Of a stretch of DNA of 64,000 bases, positions 23,970 to 34,335 are shown piece by piece; the stretch's first letter is position 1; every line of letters begins with the position of its first letter. The notes under the pieces were generated by a model, which was not told the origin of the DNA, searched no databases, and was given only the letters and a program-made list of their open reading frames with translations. The stretch is from contig OU015566.1 in assembly GCA_907165135.1 (NCBI GenBank), positions 7,300,157 to 7,364,156 on the forward strand, given 5' to 3'. This DNA comes from Oikopleura dioica. Taxonomy: Eukaryota; Chordata; Appendicularia; Copelata; Oikopleuridae. The translations under genes and the position numbers were made by a program.

Positions 23970-25700
23970 TCAGGCGGAAGGCCCTGCTTGATATGGAATC
24001 ACTTGGCGACGTGTGTGGGTGCCTCGTCGGAGTTGTTTTTCGGGAATTTTGATGCCACGGGGAGACGCTTTCCTCCCAAAGACGGCTTCGAATGGACTAA
24101 CTGGGTACGCCGAAGCAGAATATTCGACGAGATTTTGGGTGTTTTTGGATTTTTTGTGAACGATTCTTAATCCTTCGGCATCGGGAATGCACTTGACGTC
24201 TTTTCGATCGAAAATCACATCGCGCCCGATGAGCATTGGTATTTGGTTTTCGATAATAAATATTCTTACGCCTTTCAGCCAAAATTTGCCAATCTGGACG
24301 TCGGCATCGATGTAACCTGTAAGGGTGCCAGCTCCAATTCCGGCCACTTTACCGTCGTATTTTTGGATGTCGCCGATCAATTGTGATGGAATGTTTCCAC
24401 GCGATATCATCGTTAGAGAACTCCCAGTATCAACCAGTGCGTTGAGCGAGGCAAATGTGCCGGACTGTGATTGGATAAAAGTATCGACTCGAGGCTGTAT
24501 TCTTCCGGCGAAAACTTGATGTGTGCTAACTTCTTTATTAATCGGGTCTGATGCGTAGCACTCCGCATCAGCTCTAACTGAGAAATCCGCCCGAGGGTTT
24601 GAGATAAAAAGCGTTTGTTCTCTGTGCTCTTCCGTTGAATCGTAATCTTCATCGTTATCTTCCGATTTTTCATCTTCTTCTTCGTTCGGGTAGGCTTCGT
24701 TCTTGATGAACTTCTTCTTATTGTAGAATTTGTTTCCTTTTACATTGCTCTGGCCGCCTCCAGAAGTGCCCTGCTTAAGATTTTCTCCGTGGCTTCCCCT
24801 CCTCGAGTCTTTGTTTCTGTTCTGGCCACTGTTTCTGAATCGGCCCCGTTGGCTATATGATTGATGTCCGTAGTATGTGGTCATTTCGCCTCCGCCTGTC
24901 TGTGACTGATAATACTCCGCGTGCTCCGCCAGCGTGCCAGCATCGCCTATTTTCTTCCATACTGGCGCCATCGAGTTGTACAACTCGTTGTGGTGTACCT
25001 GGATTACTGTCGCCATAATGCTTGCCCCAAGATGTTCCATGAATTTATCGATCGTCAGCAATTCGGAAACGACCGTGATCCCACTGTTGGAACTGCTCCC
25101 GCGTTCCATTTTTATTTCTTGTTTCTTTAGGCTTTTCTCTATAGTAGCTCTTGCTGCTTCCAAGTTGAGGCTTATCTGCGTGGCAAGTTTCTTGAACCCC
25201 TTTCTTTTGTCGTATGGAGTATTCAGGGCACGCTGAAGGGATTGAATCGGAGTGATACCACCGGAGAAATTTGAAAAAATCTCTTTCTTCAGCTCGTCCC
25301 AGTTCTTCTGGTTTGTTCCCATCCTGTGCGTCACGTGAACCGAGCATCGTGATTTGACGCCGACTAAGAATTCCTTCTCTAGCTTCATATTCGGTTTCAC
25401 GCATAAGTCGAAAACTTTTTGGCAGCGGGCGATGAAATTATTCGTTACCTCGAAGGAACCTCCTTCGAAAAGATGCACTTCGCCGAGCTGGGCCCTTATT
25501 GAGCTTAGATCACTCTGATCTTTTCTGGTGAATTCGTCTTCGTTGTCGCCTTCTGTTGCGGATGCGATCAACTTCATCTTCAATGAACTAATTTTCTTTT
25601 CGATGTCCGCTTTCTTCTGCGCGTCGTTTTTAACTTCCGAGTACGTGAGCGCTTTTTCGTATATCTCTATTTCTTTTGCGATTTCTGTTGCTCGTCCCAT
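23970..25700 (-). CDS. gag-pro: Gag-protease polyprotein fused to integrase tail
   Basis: A single frame of 576 residues from ATG at 25700 (MGRATEIAKEIEIYEKALTY). The N-terminal half is gag-like: helical and charged, then a basic Gly/Arg/Asn-rich tract (about 280-350) in place of a zinc knuckle; no CCHC motif is present. An acidic spacer precedes an aspartic protease with LVDTGSSLTMIS (about 434-445) and the second-lobe motif MLIGRDVI. Shortly after the protease the sequence reads YPVSPFEAVFGRKAS, which resembles the end of a gypsy-type integrase. The enzymes normally between them are absent and the frame is kept across the deletion. This is a deletion derivative, not a separate gene. The N-terminal Met could alternatively be read further upstream only with a non-ATG codon. 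Confidence 0.85.
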   Translation of the reverse strand: MGRATEIAKEIEIYEKALTYSEVKNDAQKKADIEKKISSLKMKLIASATEGDNEDEFTRKDQSDLSSIRAQLGEVHLFEGGSFEVTNNFIARCQKVFDLCVKPNMKLEKEFLVGVKSRCSVHVTHRMGTNQKNWDELKKEIFSNFSGGITPIQSLQRALNTPYDKRKGFKKLATQISLNLEAARATIEKSLKKQEIKMERGSSSNSGITVVSELLTIDKFMEHLGASIMATVIQVHHNELYNSMAPVWKKIGDAGTLAEHAEYYQSQTGGGEMTTYYGHQSYSQRGRFRNSGQNRNKDSRRGSHGENLKQGTSGGGQSNVKGNKFYNKKKFIKNEAYPNEEEDEKSEDNDEDYDSTEEHREQTLFISNPRADFSVRADAECYASDPINKEVSTHQVFAGRIQPRVDTFIQSQSGTFASLNALVDTGSSLTMISRGNIPSQLIGDIQKYDGKVAGIGAGTLTGYIDADVQIGKFWLKGVRIFIIENQIPMLIGRDVIFDRKDVKCIPDAEGLRIVHKKSKNTQNLVEYSASAYPVSPFEAVFGRKASPRGIKIPEKQLRRGTHTRRQVIPYQAGPSA

Positions 25701-25893
25701 GTTTGCGAGCAAGAAAGAAAATTAAGCTTTATTCGTTGACACCGGATTCTCGTACCTTGCTTTTACACCCTTGCTTTATTTAGTTCAAAGGGTGACCCTC
25801 GCGGGATTTCGTTGCGCTATTTTCAGGATGACGTAATCTCTCGGCCAATCGGAATTTGACGTGGATTCGTTTCTGGAGCGACTGGTACCAATT

Positions 25894-26102
25894 TGTGGGA
25901 TCTCAGAACTGCAATCAGAGTCTGTTCGAGTTTGGCAAGGTAGTCTGTATTATAAATTACAAAATCGAGAATGCCGGCTCCTGACTCGGAGTCGTAATAG
26001 CGAAGTGGCAGGTGGAAAAGGCAGATGTGAACATTTCCTAATAAGGATATTGTGAACCTTGAAAACAGTCTGACGAACAAGTTGAGTAGCTCGAATCCCA
26101 CA
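25894..26102 (-). repeat. 5' LTR of the retrotransposon
   Basis: Same 209-bp sequence as the other LTR. The possible primer-binding site lies 3 bases inside it on the element strand. Confidence 0.9.
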
Positions 26103-26581
26103 ATTCCAGGCAATCACATTCTGACCTTCTTGTTCTGCTTGATTTAGGGAATGAATTCATCCACCGCAGATTTTCAAGAATCCCTCGCGCTCATAATCGA
26201 CAACTGCGGTTTTGCTGCTTTCAGAGGCGCGTTTCCGGCCTGGTTTTATGCATTTAAGACTTTTTGGAATTAAAAGAACTTATTTTTAGTTGATGAAACT
26301 CGTTTCGAAAGAAGTGCTTAGCTGCAAATTGACATAATACTTTCTAATCCGCGCCATTATGCATTTTGCGCTTATGCGATTCTCAAATGACAGCCTGCGT
26401 AGCGGAAGTATTCCACTTGAGCCTCCTCCACCAAGTCTCTAGTATCGTCAAGTGGCTTTTACTCCAGAACCATCGTTCCTCTCTGATATTATGTCGTGTC
26501 CGGGATGTTGATCTATCAAGCACCGGAATCCAGCTGAAATGAACTCTGTCAACTTTTTTTTTCAAAAATTAAAGAAAAAAT

Positions 26582-26895
26582 TTATTCACATTCATAGAAG
26601 ACGACAGAAGAAGATGATGAAACTGCTGGTAAGACTGTAGCAGTAGATATTGTTGAAGCATCTCGACAAGATTCAGTAAATTCCGATTCGAAGTCCGAGG
26701 ATGAGGGACTTCTTGAGCTCTCGTTGATTGAAATTGGTATTTTCAAATCAGTTATTCTCTTTCAGCCTGAGTTGGTGATGGCGGTTCAAACTCTTTTTCA
26801 AAAGTACTGATGCTAGAAACATCGTCAACTTTCATAGATTTTGTGGAGCAACAAAAAATATTTCTCCAAAAAGAACATAATTTGCTGAAAGTCAT
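26582..26895 (-). CDS. Small Ser-rich protein, unknown
   Basis: Two exons, 26895-26767 and 26719-26582, give 88 residues starting MTFSKLCSFWRNIFCC. The 47-nt intron is GC-AG (CAG|GCTGAAAG...ACGAG|AGC). Without splicing the frame would stop five codons later. The N-terminus has a Cys pair in a hydrophobic stretch that could be lipidated. The rest is acidic and Ser-rich and ends VVFYECE. The stop overlaps an AATAAA. No family recognised. It resembles the acidic protein at 13607 in composition only. Confidence 0.5.
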
Positions 26896-27948
26896 TGTCT
26901 CATAACGATTAGCGAAAATCGCAAATTATCTATCAATTTTTCCCTAATTTAGGTGTTTTTCCTTTTTCGCCGGGGTACTCTTGTTTTAATGATCATTAGT
27001 CATAATGATTGATTAGTTTATTATTTGTTGAAATTTCAACAAAGAAATGCGAAATATTGTTTTCTGGTAGTGATTTTATTTAGCTTTCGGAGAGCCAGAC
27101 GTAAAAGTTCTCCACAAGAAGTGGATGTTTCAAAATTCTTCATACAAAAATGAAGACGAGTACATTTGGCAGTACAGTTAAAGAAACAAATCTTGATCGT
27201 CGAAAAAATAGACTCACAAGTTCTGTTGTTTCGTTCAGAAGTACAGTAAAACCAAACAAATGACAGGAAAGAAGAAGGAAAAAAGAAAGAAGAGAGTACT
27301 TCGATTTCTTTTTTGATTTCGCGATAAGCGCTTGTTTTGCCTTGCTTATCGGAAGTTTCGCGAGTCGGGTCCGCCGTAACGCGCGCGTTCAGAATTTCGC
27401 ATGAAGCCTTTTCCGCAGGGTTCAAAGCATGTATATTTTACTTAGCCGAGCATTTGTGTATTTATATATATGGGAAAGCCGCGGCGCTAAAAAAACGTGC
27501 TAACACTATTATAAAAACTTCTTGTCTATTTACTAACGCAAGCAGCGAGTTTTTAGTCGAATCAGGGATTCGGAATAATTTTTAAAAATTAGTTTATGTT
27601 TTCAATCAGTGATTATCCGATTAATTACAGCGTGTTTATCAAATCTTTTCGGAAGATGTAATGATTTTTTACCAAAATATGGACACTTCAGTATACGAGA
27701 TATCTCGTTTTTCGAGATTCAAACACTATGAAAATTAGTCGATCAGAGGTGAGAATCGCTGTAAAAGAATATTTTTCTTGAACTTTGAAATGACATTTTT
27801 TGAAGAACAAGTTAATATTGCCTTCATGTATAGAACTTTGTATCTTTGGCTTGTCAAAAACGTCATGCTCTGTCCGTCTCTACTAAGCCGCGACCGCCAC
27901 TCAAAATCGTAAAATTCTAGCTTTGCCATATATCTTCATTCTACTACT
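26896..27948. other. Intergenic region
   Basis: No supported gene. A minus-strand open stretch (27036-27425) is cysteine-rich near its end but lacks an ATG. A 64-codon frame at 27735-27929 (-) begins with ATG but has no further support. Confidence 0.45.
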
Positions 27949-29605
27949 TTAGCTTTGAACCCACGTGCCTGGAGTGCCGTGAAACGCTCTTCCACGAGGT
28001 CCTCCGCGTCCCTAGAAAATTGGCGTGAGAACGTGCTACCGCGGATTTTAGCTACTATCTTTAGCGCGTTATAATTGTTTTGAACGTGACAATGTTATCA
28101 TCAGTATAGCTCGTAAAAAGTGCGGATTTCGACGAAATTCCACGATGACTTTGCTTGATTGTGAGAGCATAACTTGTTCATTCTTGAACGATTCGAAACC
28201 GGTCGCAAAAGAATTACCGCGTTAACGCTCTTCAAAAATTTTGTTGTGACAATTGACGATTTAAATTTTTAGTGGCCACAGAAAATGGCCGCGAAAATCA
28301 TCGTGAAATATTCGTATCTCAAGAAAGGTTTTCAAGAAGATTCAGAAAAAAGAATAAGCATCAGGTTTAACCTAAAAGAGTCTGATGTGCTATTTTTAAA
28401 TTTGTCTGCAGTTTAAACCTTAAAGACAACGGTTTAAAAACGTTTATGAAGGTAAATATTTAACCTAACAAAAATCGATAACTCGTGTCTGCATTAAACT
28501 TACACCACCACGATGGTGAGGGGGTCCGCCACCGCCGCCTCCTCGGCCTCCACCGGGCATCATTCCGCGGCCTCTACCAATTCCTCGGAAGGCGCCTCGA
28601 CCCAAACCACGTGGCTGCTTCGATTTCTTGTCCACGTTCAGCATCGGCGCGTTCTTCAACATGTCCGGAAGAATGGCGAAGCGCACCTAAATCAGCGTAA
28701 ATTTAAAATTTAAACAAACAAAATGGCGTTTCATAATCTATTAAGAGAAAAAGAATCTAATAAGAGCGGCCCAAGATGCTTAATCTTTTTAATACACGTA
28801 AGGCTGATGATTTGTTTATAATCCGAGCCTCGGAGAGGAAGGGATCCGACGCTCGAGCGGCGCTCTCAGACGGCCATTTCGTTAGCATTACCTGACTTCC
28901 GCGAATGAAGATGTTGCTCAAGTGTGCGCTCCGACCATCGCGATATGTGGCACTAACGTCGCGAAGCTTAATTTATATAAATATTGTTGTTTCATTCGGC
29001 GATAGTGGAGCGGATTTAATTAATAACTTCGTGACAATATCCAGTTATAAAGATCAAGATAACTAAACAACAACATACAGACAGATAGTGCTGTTTATAA
29101 TCCCACTAATCCGAACGAAGATGAGCGAAGCGAATCTTTGTGAAAATTTATTACTGTGCCGAACTACTGCTGAAAGTCGAGAAGCCGCTTGCGCCTCCAG
29201 TTGAGAAAGAATTGAACTGACTGAATTGAATTTTTGACTGATTGTACTCGAAGCCGCAAGCGACTTCTCGATTTTCAGGAGTAGTTCGACACAGTAAAAG
29301 ATTTTCGCAAAGATTCGCTTCGCTCATCTCGTTTCAGTAGCTGGTGTTATAATTTATAATTTATTTATTTTATAACTTATAAAATTGACGTCATTTAGAA
29401 TTGTGATCCAAAGCGAAATTCAAAACTGGAAGTAAGTTTTCCGCAAGTTACGCTTGAGCAGGGATGGCTAACTACGTACCTGCATATTCATATTATCTTC
29501 CGCCTCGATAAGTACGCCACGGTAGAGCTCCCCGGTCGCCGATTCGACCGTCACAGTGTGGCCCTCGGCCTCGTGGAGTACCTTTACCGGAACTCCCAAC
29601 GTCAT
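27949..29605 (-). CDS. SNRPD3: Small nuclear ribonucleoprotein Sm D3
   Basis: Four exons, 29605-29480, 28966-28892, 28686-28504 and 28011-27949, give 148 residues. The Sm fold is clear: [18 protein letters not shown] (Sm1) and [16 protein letters not shown] (Sm2), close to human SmD3. The C-terminal third is a Gly/Arg tail ([13 protein letters not shown]) as in other SmD3 proteins, normally a site of arginine methylation. The protein is a core subunit of the U1, U2, U4 and U5 snRNPs. An AG acceptor (AACCCAG) directly abuts the ATG. It is the last gene of the minus-strand run 39.8-27.9 kb. Its introns are long for this window and one holds a foldback repeat. Confidence 0.95.
29117..29331. repeat. 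Foldback element carrying GAAGCCGC core, copy 4
   Basis: The GAAGCCGC-type core (29177-29271) is enclosed by outer inverted arms of about 55 bp (GATGAGCGAAGCGAATCTTT at left, its complement at right). It lies in the first intron of SNRPD3. Either a longer family member or a core inserted in another foldback. Confidence 0.75.
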
Positions 29606-29608
29606 CTG
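29606..29608 (-). promoter_or_regulatory. Putative trans-splice acceptor, SNRPD3
   Basis: CAG immediately before the ATG, 160 bases after the ZMYND10 stop. Could also be a 5'UTR intron acceptor. Confidence 0.45.
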
Positions 29609-29767
29609 GGTTGACTTAGGTTTGAAACGGTTGCGATTTTGTATCAAAAATATATATTTGGGTTGATGGTGAAAAAATACAGTATTCAAGTACAGAAAAA
29701 TAAAAAAGGAGAGAGGGTAGTGGAATGATAATGAAGGTGCTTTTTTGGACAAGCTGTCGATTTTTTT

Positions 29768-32700
29768 CTAGCGTTGTTTGAGCATGTCGCAGATTTTCTT
29801 GTGTTCTGCCCAGTGTTCGATTTGACATTGGCGACGGCAGTACCAGACAGTTTTACAACTGTTGCCGGCAGTTCACAAAACGTGACAATTATCTGATCTG
29901 TTGTGGAAGGAGGTGACTCACTTCCCACCACTTGTTTTTCGCCTATCTTTCTTTTTCATGTAGAAAAATGTAATTTCTAAATTTCTAGCGCAACGTTTTT
30001 GGAACTGTTCCTGGAGCATCGATTCTCAGATTCTGCGCCGCAAACTTCGCACTTTGGAACCTCATTCATCAGCTAAAAACGAGCTTTGAAAAATCCAATT
30101 TTTGAAGAAAAAAATTGAACCTGTTCGAGGCGATCGATCTGCCACATTTTGACAAGCTCCTTTGCATCGCGCTGTGTTTGCTCAAAAGAAGGCTTTGCCC
30201 AACTCGTCATGGCGGATTTGGCGAGGGAGGGGTACGCGTCTGAATAAAGTTTAACACTTGTTACCAGAGTTGGTAAAAAAGTATACTTCACTCGCCCTTC
30301 AGAATGAAGTATACTTCATGAAGTATACTTCAGGGCGTTGCAGGGCGTTGAAGGGCGTGAAGTGTACTTCCGCCCTTCCCCTACTTCAACCGCCCTTCCG
30401 CCCTTCAACTTGGTTCTGTCGGCCATCAGAATCCATCCGCCAGAATTTTTTCAAATTTCGCGCTCATTGGCTCTCAGGCGCCATAATTTAAATCACGCTG
30501 ATTGTGGCAGATGAAGGGGCAGCTAAAGTTTTCGATAAGAACCGATAGCTGAAGTATACTTCAGCGCGTGAAGTATACTTCAGAGCCATTTCGTACTTCA
30601 CCGCCCTTCAAGAATGAAGGGCGCCCTGCAGATTTTTGAAGGGCGGGGGGAAGTATACTTTTTTCCAGCTCTGCTTGTTACTGTAATAAATGCGCATTCT
30701 ACCGCCGTTTAGAGCATTTCTTGCTGATGAGGGTGAAATGAAAAAAGTCAGTATACTGACTATGAAAACTGTCTATGAAAAAATTTCAAAGTTCTGACTC
30801 AGATTTCTACACAGGTTACTGAACCGAGTCGCTAAAACACCGACAAAACCGCAACTAACGAATCTTTGAGCTCACAAGTTGTAAGCCACGTCGTAAACCG
30901 TAGCTTGAATTTAATTAAGCTTCTTTGATATTGTATCTGTTGAATTATTGAATTATCAACTTTGAATTGTCGCGATTTTAGACCCTCTTTGATGGCGAGA
31001 AATTTCTACAAGGCTGAGCTGATGAGCTGGCCGCTATCTAATCGCAGTGCACCAAATAGTCTCCGGACATACAAAGATAAGGGACTCGAATCTCTACTCG
31101 GGCTACTTTCTATCGTACGGGTCGGGCACAATTTGGGGAGTAATTATAGAAAGGATCAAGCCGCACCCTTCTTTCTTTCGTAAATTTGAAAATTATCTTT
31201 TTCTAATGGAAACGGCTCCTTCTAGTAATCTGTAATCAGCGGATCTCTTCAATTAGGGAATGTCAAAAGAGGTACAATTGGTTTAGAAATAATTACTTGC
31301 TTTAACAACAAACAGGTTATTAAAAATGTTAAAAAGAGAGATGTTTTGATGGAAACAAATGTAAACGCATCCTCGTTTGGGATCGTCTTTATTAAATTTA
31401 ACCGTAAGGTGATTAAGGAGTCACCAGTGTATATCGCGAAAAAGTGGGTCGTGTCCCCTTAATTGAATCACGAATCCAATATTCGGTAAAAGAGAATTCT
31501 CACCTTTAAATTCTTGAATCATTTCATCCCTCAACTCCGGCTCGGATTCTATCAACAAGGAATAGGATTTCGCTTGATCGGGAGGAGAAACTTGCAACTG
31601 AGAAAGAACAGTATTCAAATCATTCAGCGGCGAGCAAAATTGAAGAACAGTCGGCGTCAAATATTTCTGAACTCGCATCAGGGCCGAAATATTTTGCTGG
31701 TGGAATTCGTATGAAGAAAAGTCTTTTGAAAGGGCTAAATGGTGCTTCTTGGAAGAGAAGCTGCTTTAGAAGCACTTTTGAAAACATCTCAAAAATCTCT
31801 CTCTTATCATCTTAATAGCTCCCTTCAAGTAACCACAGATAAGGGGTCAATTATTGTGGCAGAAGGGCGCGTATTATCTGAACATAGAAGATTCCTGTTC
31901 GAGGCTATTTAGCTCTGCTCCTTCGCATGTAAGTAGCTGCCGTAATAGGAGTAAAATCCCTGTTTCATGTGGCGATAACGGATCCGTTTTCTTGTGCCAC
32001 TTTTTCCAGGGTCAAAGTTATTTTCTTCAGAAACGATTGAAAGCAAAACTGCGACCCAGTCCTTTCCAGAAATATAAAACCTGTCGCTCTCGATCCAACC
32101 GCAGCCATCTTCCATCAAAGCGACCAGAAGCTGTGGAACGTTGAGTTTTCGAATAATTCTCGTGTGTGCGTCCAATGGAATTCCCTTCCCAGCTTCAGAG
32201 AGGTATCTGAGTATCGTGATGCATTTTGGACCGTATTCCAGGAACATGGAAGTTATGAAGTTGTTGTAGATGTCGCGAGGTGTTTGATCCCTAAAAAAAG
32301 AAGTTATGAATCATAACTTATAATTTTTAAAAATTTAAAGAAGAAGTAGATAAATATTTAGGCTATGATTTTTGAACTACTTGGTATTAGCTGGAGATAG
32401 CGATCTACCGCGGTGTCTGATTGAAAAAGGTGTAAGAAAGAACGCAGATGTCCGACGAATTTGGCTTATAAGAGACGAGAGGTCTTCAATTTTCAAAGCA
32501 ACTGAGAATCATAGACTATGATTTTTGAAAAAATTAAATGAACCTAGAATGAAGAAAACGTATCATTGAATTGTATTTATGCCATTTTCTGCTATGTGTC
32601 CTTCATATACGATGTCAAATCGGACCTCAGAATCAGAAGCAACCCTTGAAAACTGATCCCTTGAAAAATATTAAATGCCGAAAATCTTACCCGTCTGGTT

Positions 32701-33652
32701 TATCGTGTTTCACTCCATTTTGATGCTGAGCATAAAGTAATGAAAGCGTCCTGTAGCAATAATCAACCAAATCGACAGCTAAATCTCCAATCGTTTCAAT
32801 AACTTCTGCGTTGAACGAAATCGTTTCCAGGAGATTGAGAATCACCGCTGAAAATTTTTTAAATTTTTTGTTGATCTTTAATTATGAAAGAACAAGTCGC
32901 GCTGATTATTTTTCTCCGCCGCAAATTGCTTTTCAGAACTAATGAGAGAGAGTCAAAAATATTCGTTGAAAAACGAAGTTGCGCTTTAAAAATTTGAAAA
33001 AACGAAAACGCAAGAAATTCAATTTTTGGCGGGACGCGTTTTCGAGTTTTGAAAAATTGAATAAGAGCATAGAATAATTTTATGGGAAAAACGCTTCTAT
33101 GGAATGCCCGGCGCTTGTAGAACATACCTTCGTTATACATTGATAAATAGAACGGAATCGTGGACTTCGGGGCGAAATCCTGAATCGCGGATTCTTAGCA
33201 TTCATTTTTCCAGCACAATGTCATGATTTTGAGTGAATCCTGTCCTTAGTTTTGATCATAATCGGCACCACCTTCTCGCGCCACAGTTCTGCGGCGAGCA
33301 AGTCCTTGACGAGCGTTTTGATTTCGTGCGTGACCGCAAACGCCTCGGAGATGTAATCTAAAGACATTTAATTACACCCGATTACTTATTTTCTCACTAA
33401 AATTTATGTTTACCAAATCATTCGTTGCTCACCTGAAACTTGCGCGTGAACATTGAGTTGTGCTTGCTGGTTGAGTTTGTTTAGGTATTCGTGTTGACGT
33501 TTCCATTCCTTGGAGCCGATTTTGTTCAACGGGATGTGTCTGGTAGACAATTAATCAATGTAATAACAGTCGACAAAGTGTAATTACCTTAGAGTTTTGA
33601 CCATAATCTCTGCTTCTCCATGCAAAACAATATCCCCCGCTTCCTCTTCCAT
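29768..33652 (-). CDS. ZMYND10: MYND zinc-finger protein 10, dynein-arm assembly factor
   Basis: Ten exons, 33652-33588, 33539-33433, 33357-33245, 33179-33128, 32847-32691, 32290-32001, 31722-31504, 30239-30121, 30072-30011 and 29858-29768, keep phase throughout and give 424 residues (human about 440). Strong matches to the vertebrate protein include VILNLLETISFNAEVIE, LDLVDYC-type DLVDYCYRT and the C-terminal MYND finger (CEVCGAESENRCSSC, then VWYCRRQCQIEHWAEH). ZMYND10 acts in the cytoplasm with LRRC6 and chaperones to assemble axonemal dynein arms. Two introns (after exons 3 and 9) fit only as GA-AG. Exon 6 joins exon 7 through a GTGGCA donor. The ATG follows an acceptor 85 bases after the PIGP stop, as in an operon. 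Confidence 0.93.
30265..30673. mobile_element. hAT-like MITE built of GAAGTATACTTC palindromes
   Basis: Flanked by a perfect 8-bp duplication CTTGTTAC (30257-30264 and 30674-30681). The ends are CAGAGTTGGTAAAAAAGTAT and the near complement, starting CAG as in hAT elements. The interior repeats GAAGTATACTTC and GGGCGTTGAAGGGCG-type units in both orientations. Non-coding. Sits in intron 7 of ZMYND10. Confidence 0.85.
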
Positions 33653-33663
33653 TTTCCTTTTTT

Positions 33664-33666
33664 CTA
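33664..33666 (-). promoter_or_regulatory. Putative trans-splice acceptor, ZMYND10
   Basis: TTATTTTAG lies about a dozen bases before the ZMYND10 ATG, in the 85-base gap after PIGP. Confidence 0.5.
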
Positions 33667-33737
33667 AAATAATTATAGGTAGTTTGATTCTTGCTTGATT
33701 CTCTTTGAAGCTGTTTTTTGAAGGCAGGAACGGTTGG

Positions 33738-34191
33738 TTATGAAAAGAAGATAGTTTCGGAATGCGGGCGGGGGCTCAAAAGACGCTCCCAGTAATTTTG
33801 CTCGGCGGCGATTTTCTCGTTGATGGCGAAATAGATCAGCCAAATGAACAGAACGAAAAGGATGATCCAGGTTGGAAAAGCGAGAACCCAATATTTGGAG
33901 GGAAAGAAGTCGTCGAGGCCGTATTCGTCGAGGATTTTCTAAAGAAAAGTTTAGTTGACTTTAGTATTTACTGCCTTACTTATTGTCTAACGGCCTAACT
34001 TATTGTCTTGAGACCAAAGAGAGAGAGAAGTTTTCAACTGAGTAAATTTTGAATTCAATTTTAGTTACCTGTGGTACAACGGCCCAGATAACATAAGTGA
34101 GAAAATACAACCGGGCGGAGAGATACAACACAAAGCCGTAGACACCTCTTGAAACACTCGGCCCGGGACGTCGTGGCGCTAGATTCGACAT
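33738..34191 (-). CDS. PIGP: PIG-P, GPI-GlcNAc transferase subunit
   Basis: Two exons, 34191-34069 and 33938-33738, give 107 residues. YGFVLYLSARLYFLTYVIWA and a second helix (FPTWIILFVLFIWLIYFAI) form the two-transmembrane hairpin of PIG-P. The segment between them (FPSKYWVLAFP) matches the family. PIG-P is a small ER subunit of the complex that starts GPI-anchor synthesis by moving GlcNAc to phosphatidylinositol. The ATG used is the first in the conserved frame after a TTTCAATTTCAG acceptor. It sits between a coiled-coil gene and ZMYND10 on the same strand, with gaps of 145 and 85 bases, so probably one polycistronic unit. Confidence 0.93.
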
Positions 34192-34207
34192 TTCATTACC
34201 CTCTTTC

Positions 34208-34210
34208 TGA
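34208..34210 (-). promoter_or_regulatory. Putative trans-splice acceptor, PIGP
   Basis: Pyrimidine-rich TTTCAATTTCAG ending 16 bases before the PIGP ATG. Confidence 0.5.
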
Positions 34211-34335
34211 AATTGAAACCGACGGTAATTCAAATTTGTATGAAAATAAATGAATTTATGACTGATATAAAAATAAAGTAAGATTTGATTGAACGATATA
34301 AGACTTAATTGAAAGAATAAAGTATTGTAACGAAG

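Larger units (their letters stand above)
23514..26102 (-). mobile_element. LTR retrotransposon, internally deleted (gag-protease only)
   Basis: Direct repeats of 209 bp, 23514-23722 and 25894-26102, read as identical. Each begins TGTGGGAT and ends ATCCCACA. Flanking ATTC on both sides is a 4-bp target duplication. Just inside the left repeat, on the minus strand, is a purine tract (AAAAAGTGGGGGGA) that fits a polypurine tract. Just inside the right repeat, TGGTACCAGTCGCTCC is a possible primer-binding site, tRNA not identified. The element carries one long frame (23970-25700) with gag and protease, but reverse transcriptase, RNase H and most of the integrase are missing. Identical repeats imply recent insertion, with the missing enzymes supplied by another copy. 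Ty3/gypsy-type is likely from the protease and integrase motifs. Confidence 0.9.

Noticed and set aside
27036..27425. 129-codon minus-strand frame, cysteine-rich at its end
   Set aside because: No ATG, no acceptor at its start and no partner exon.
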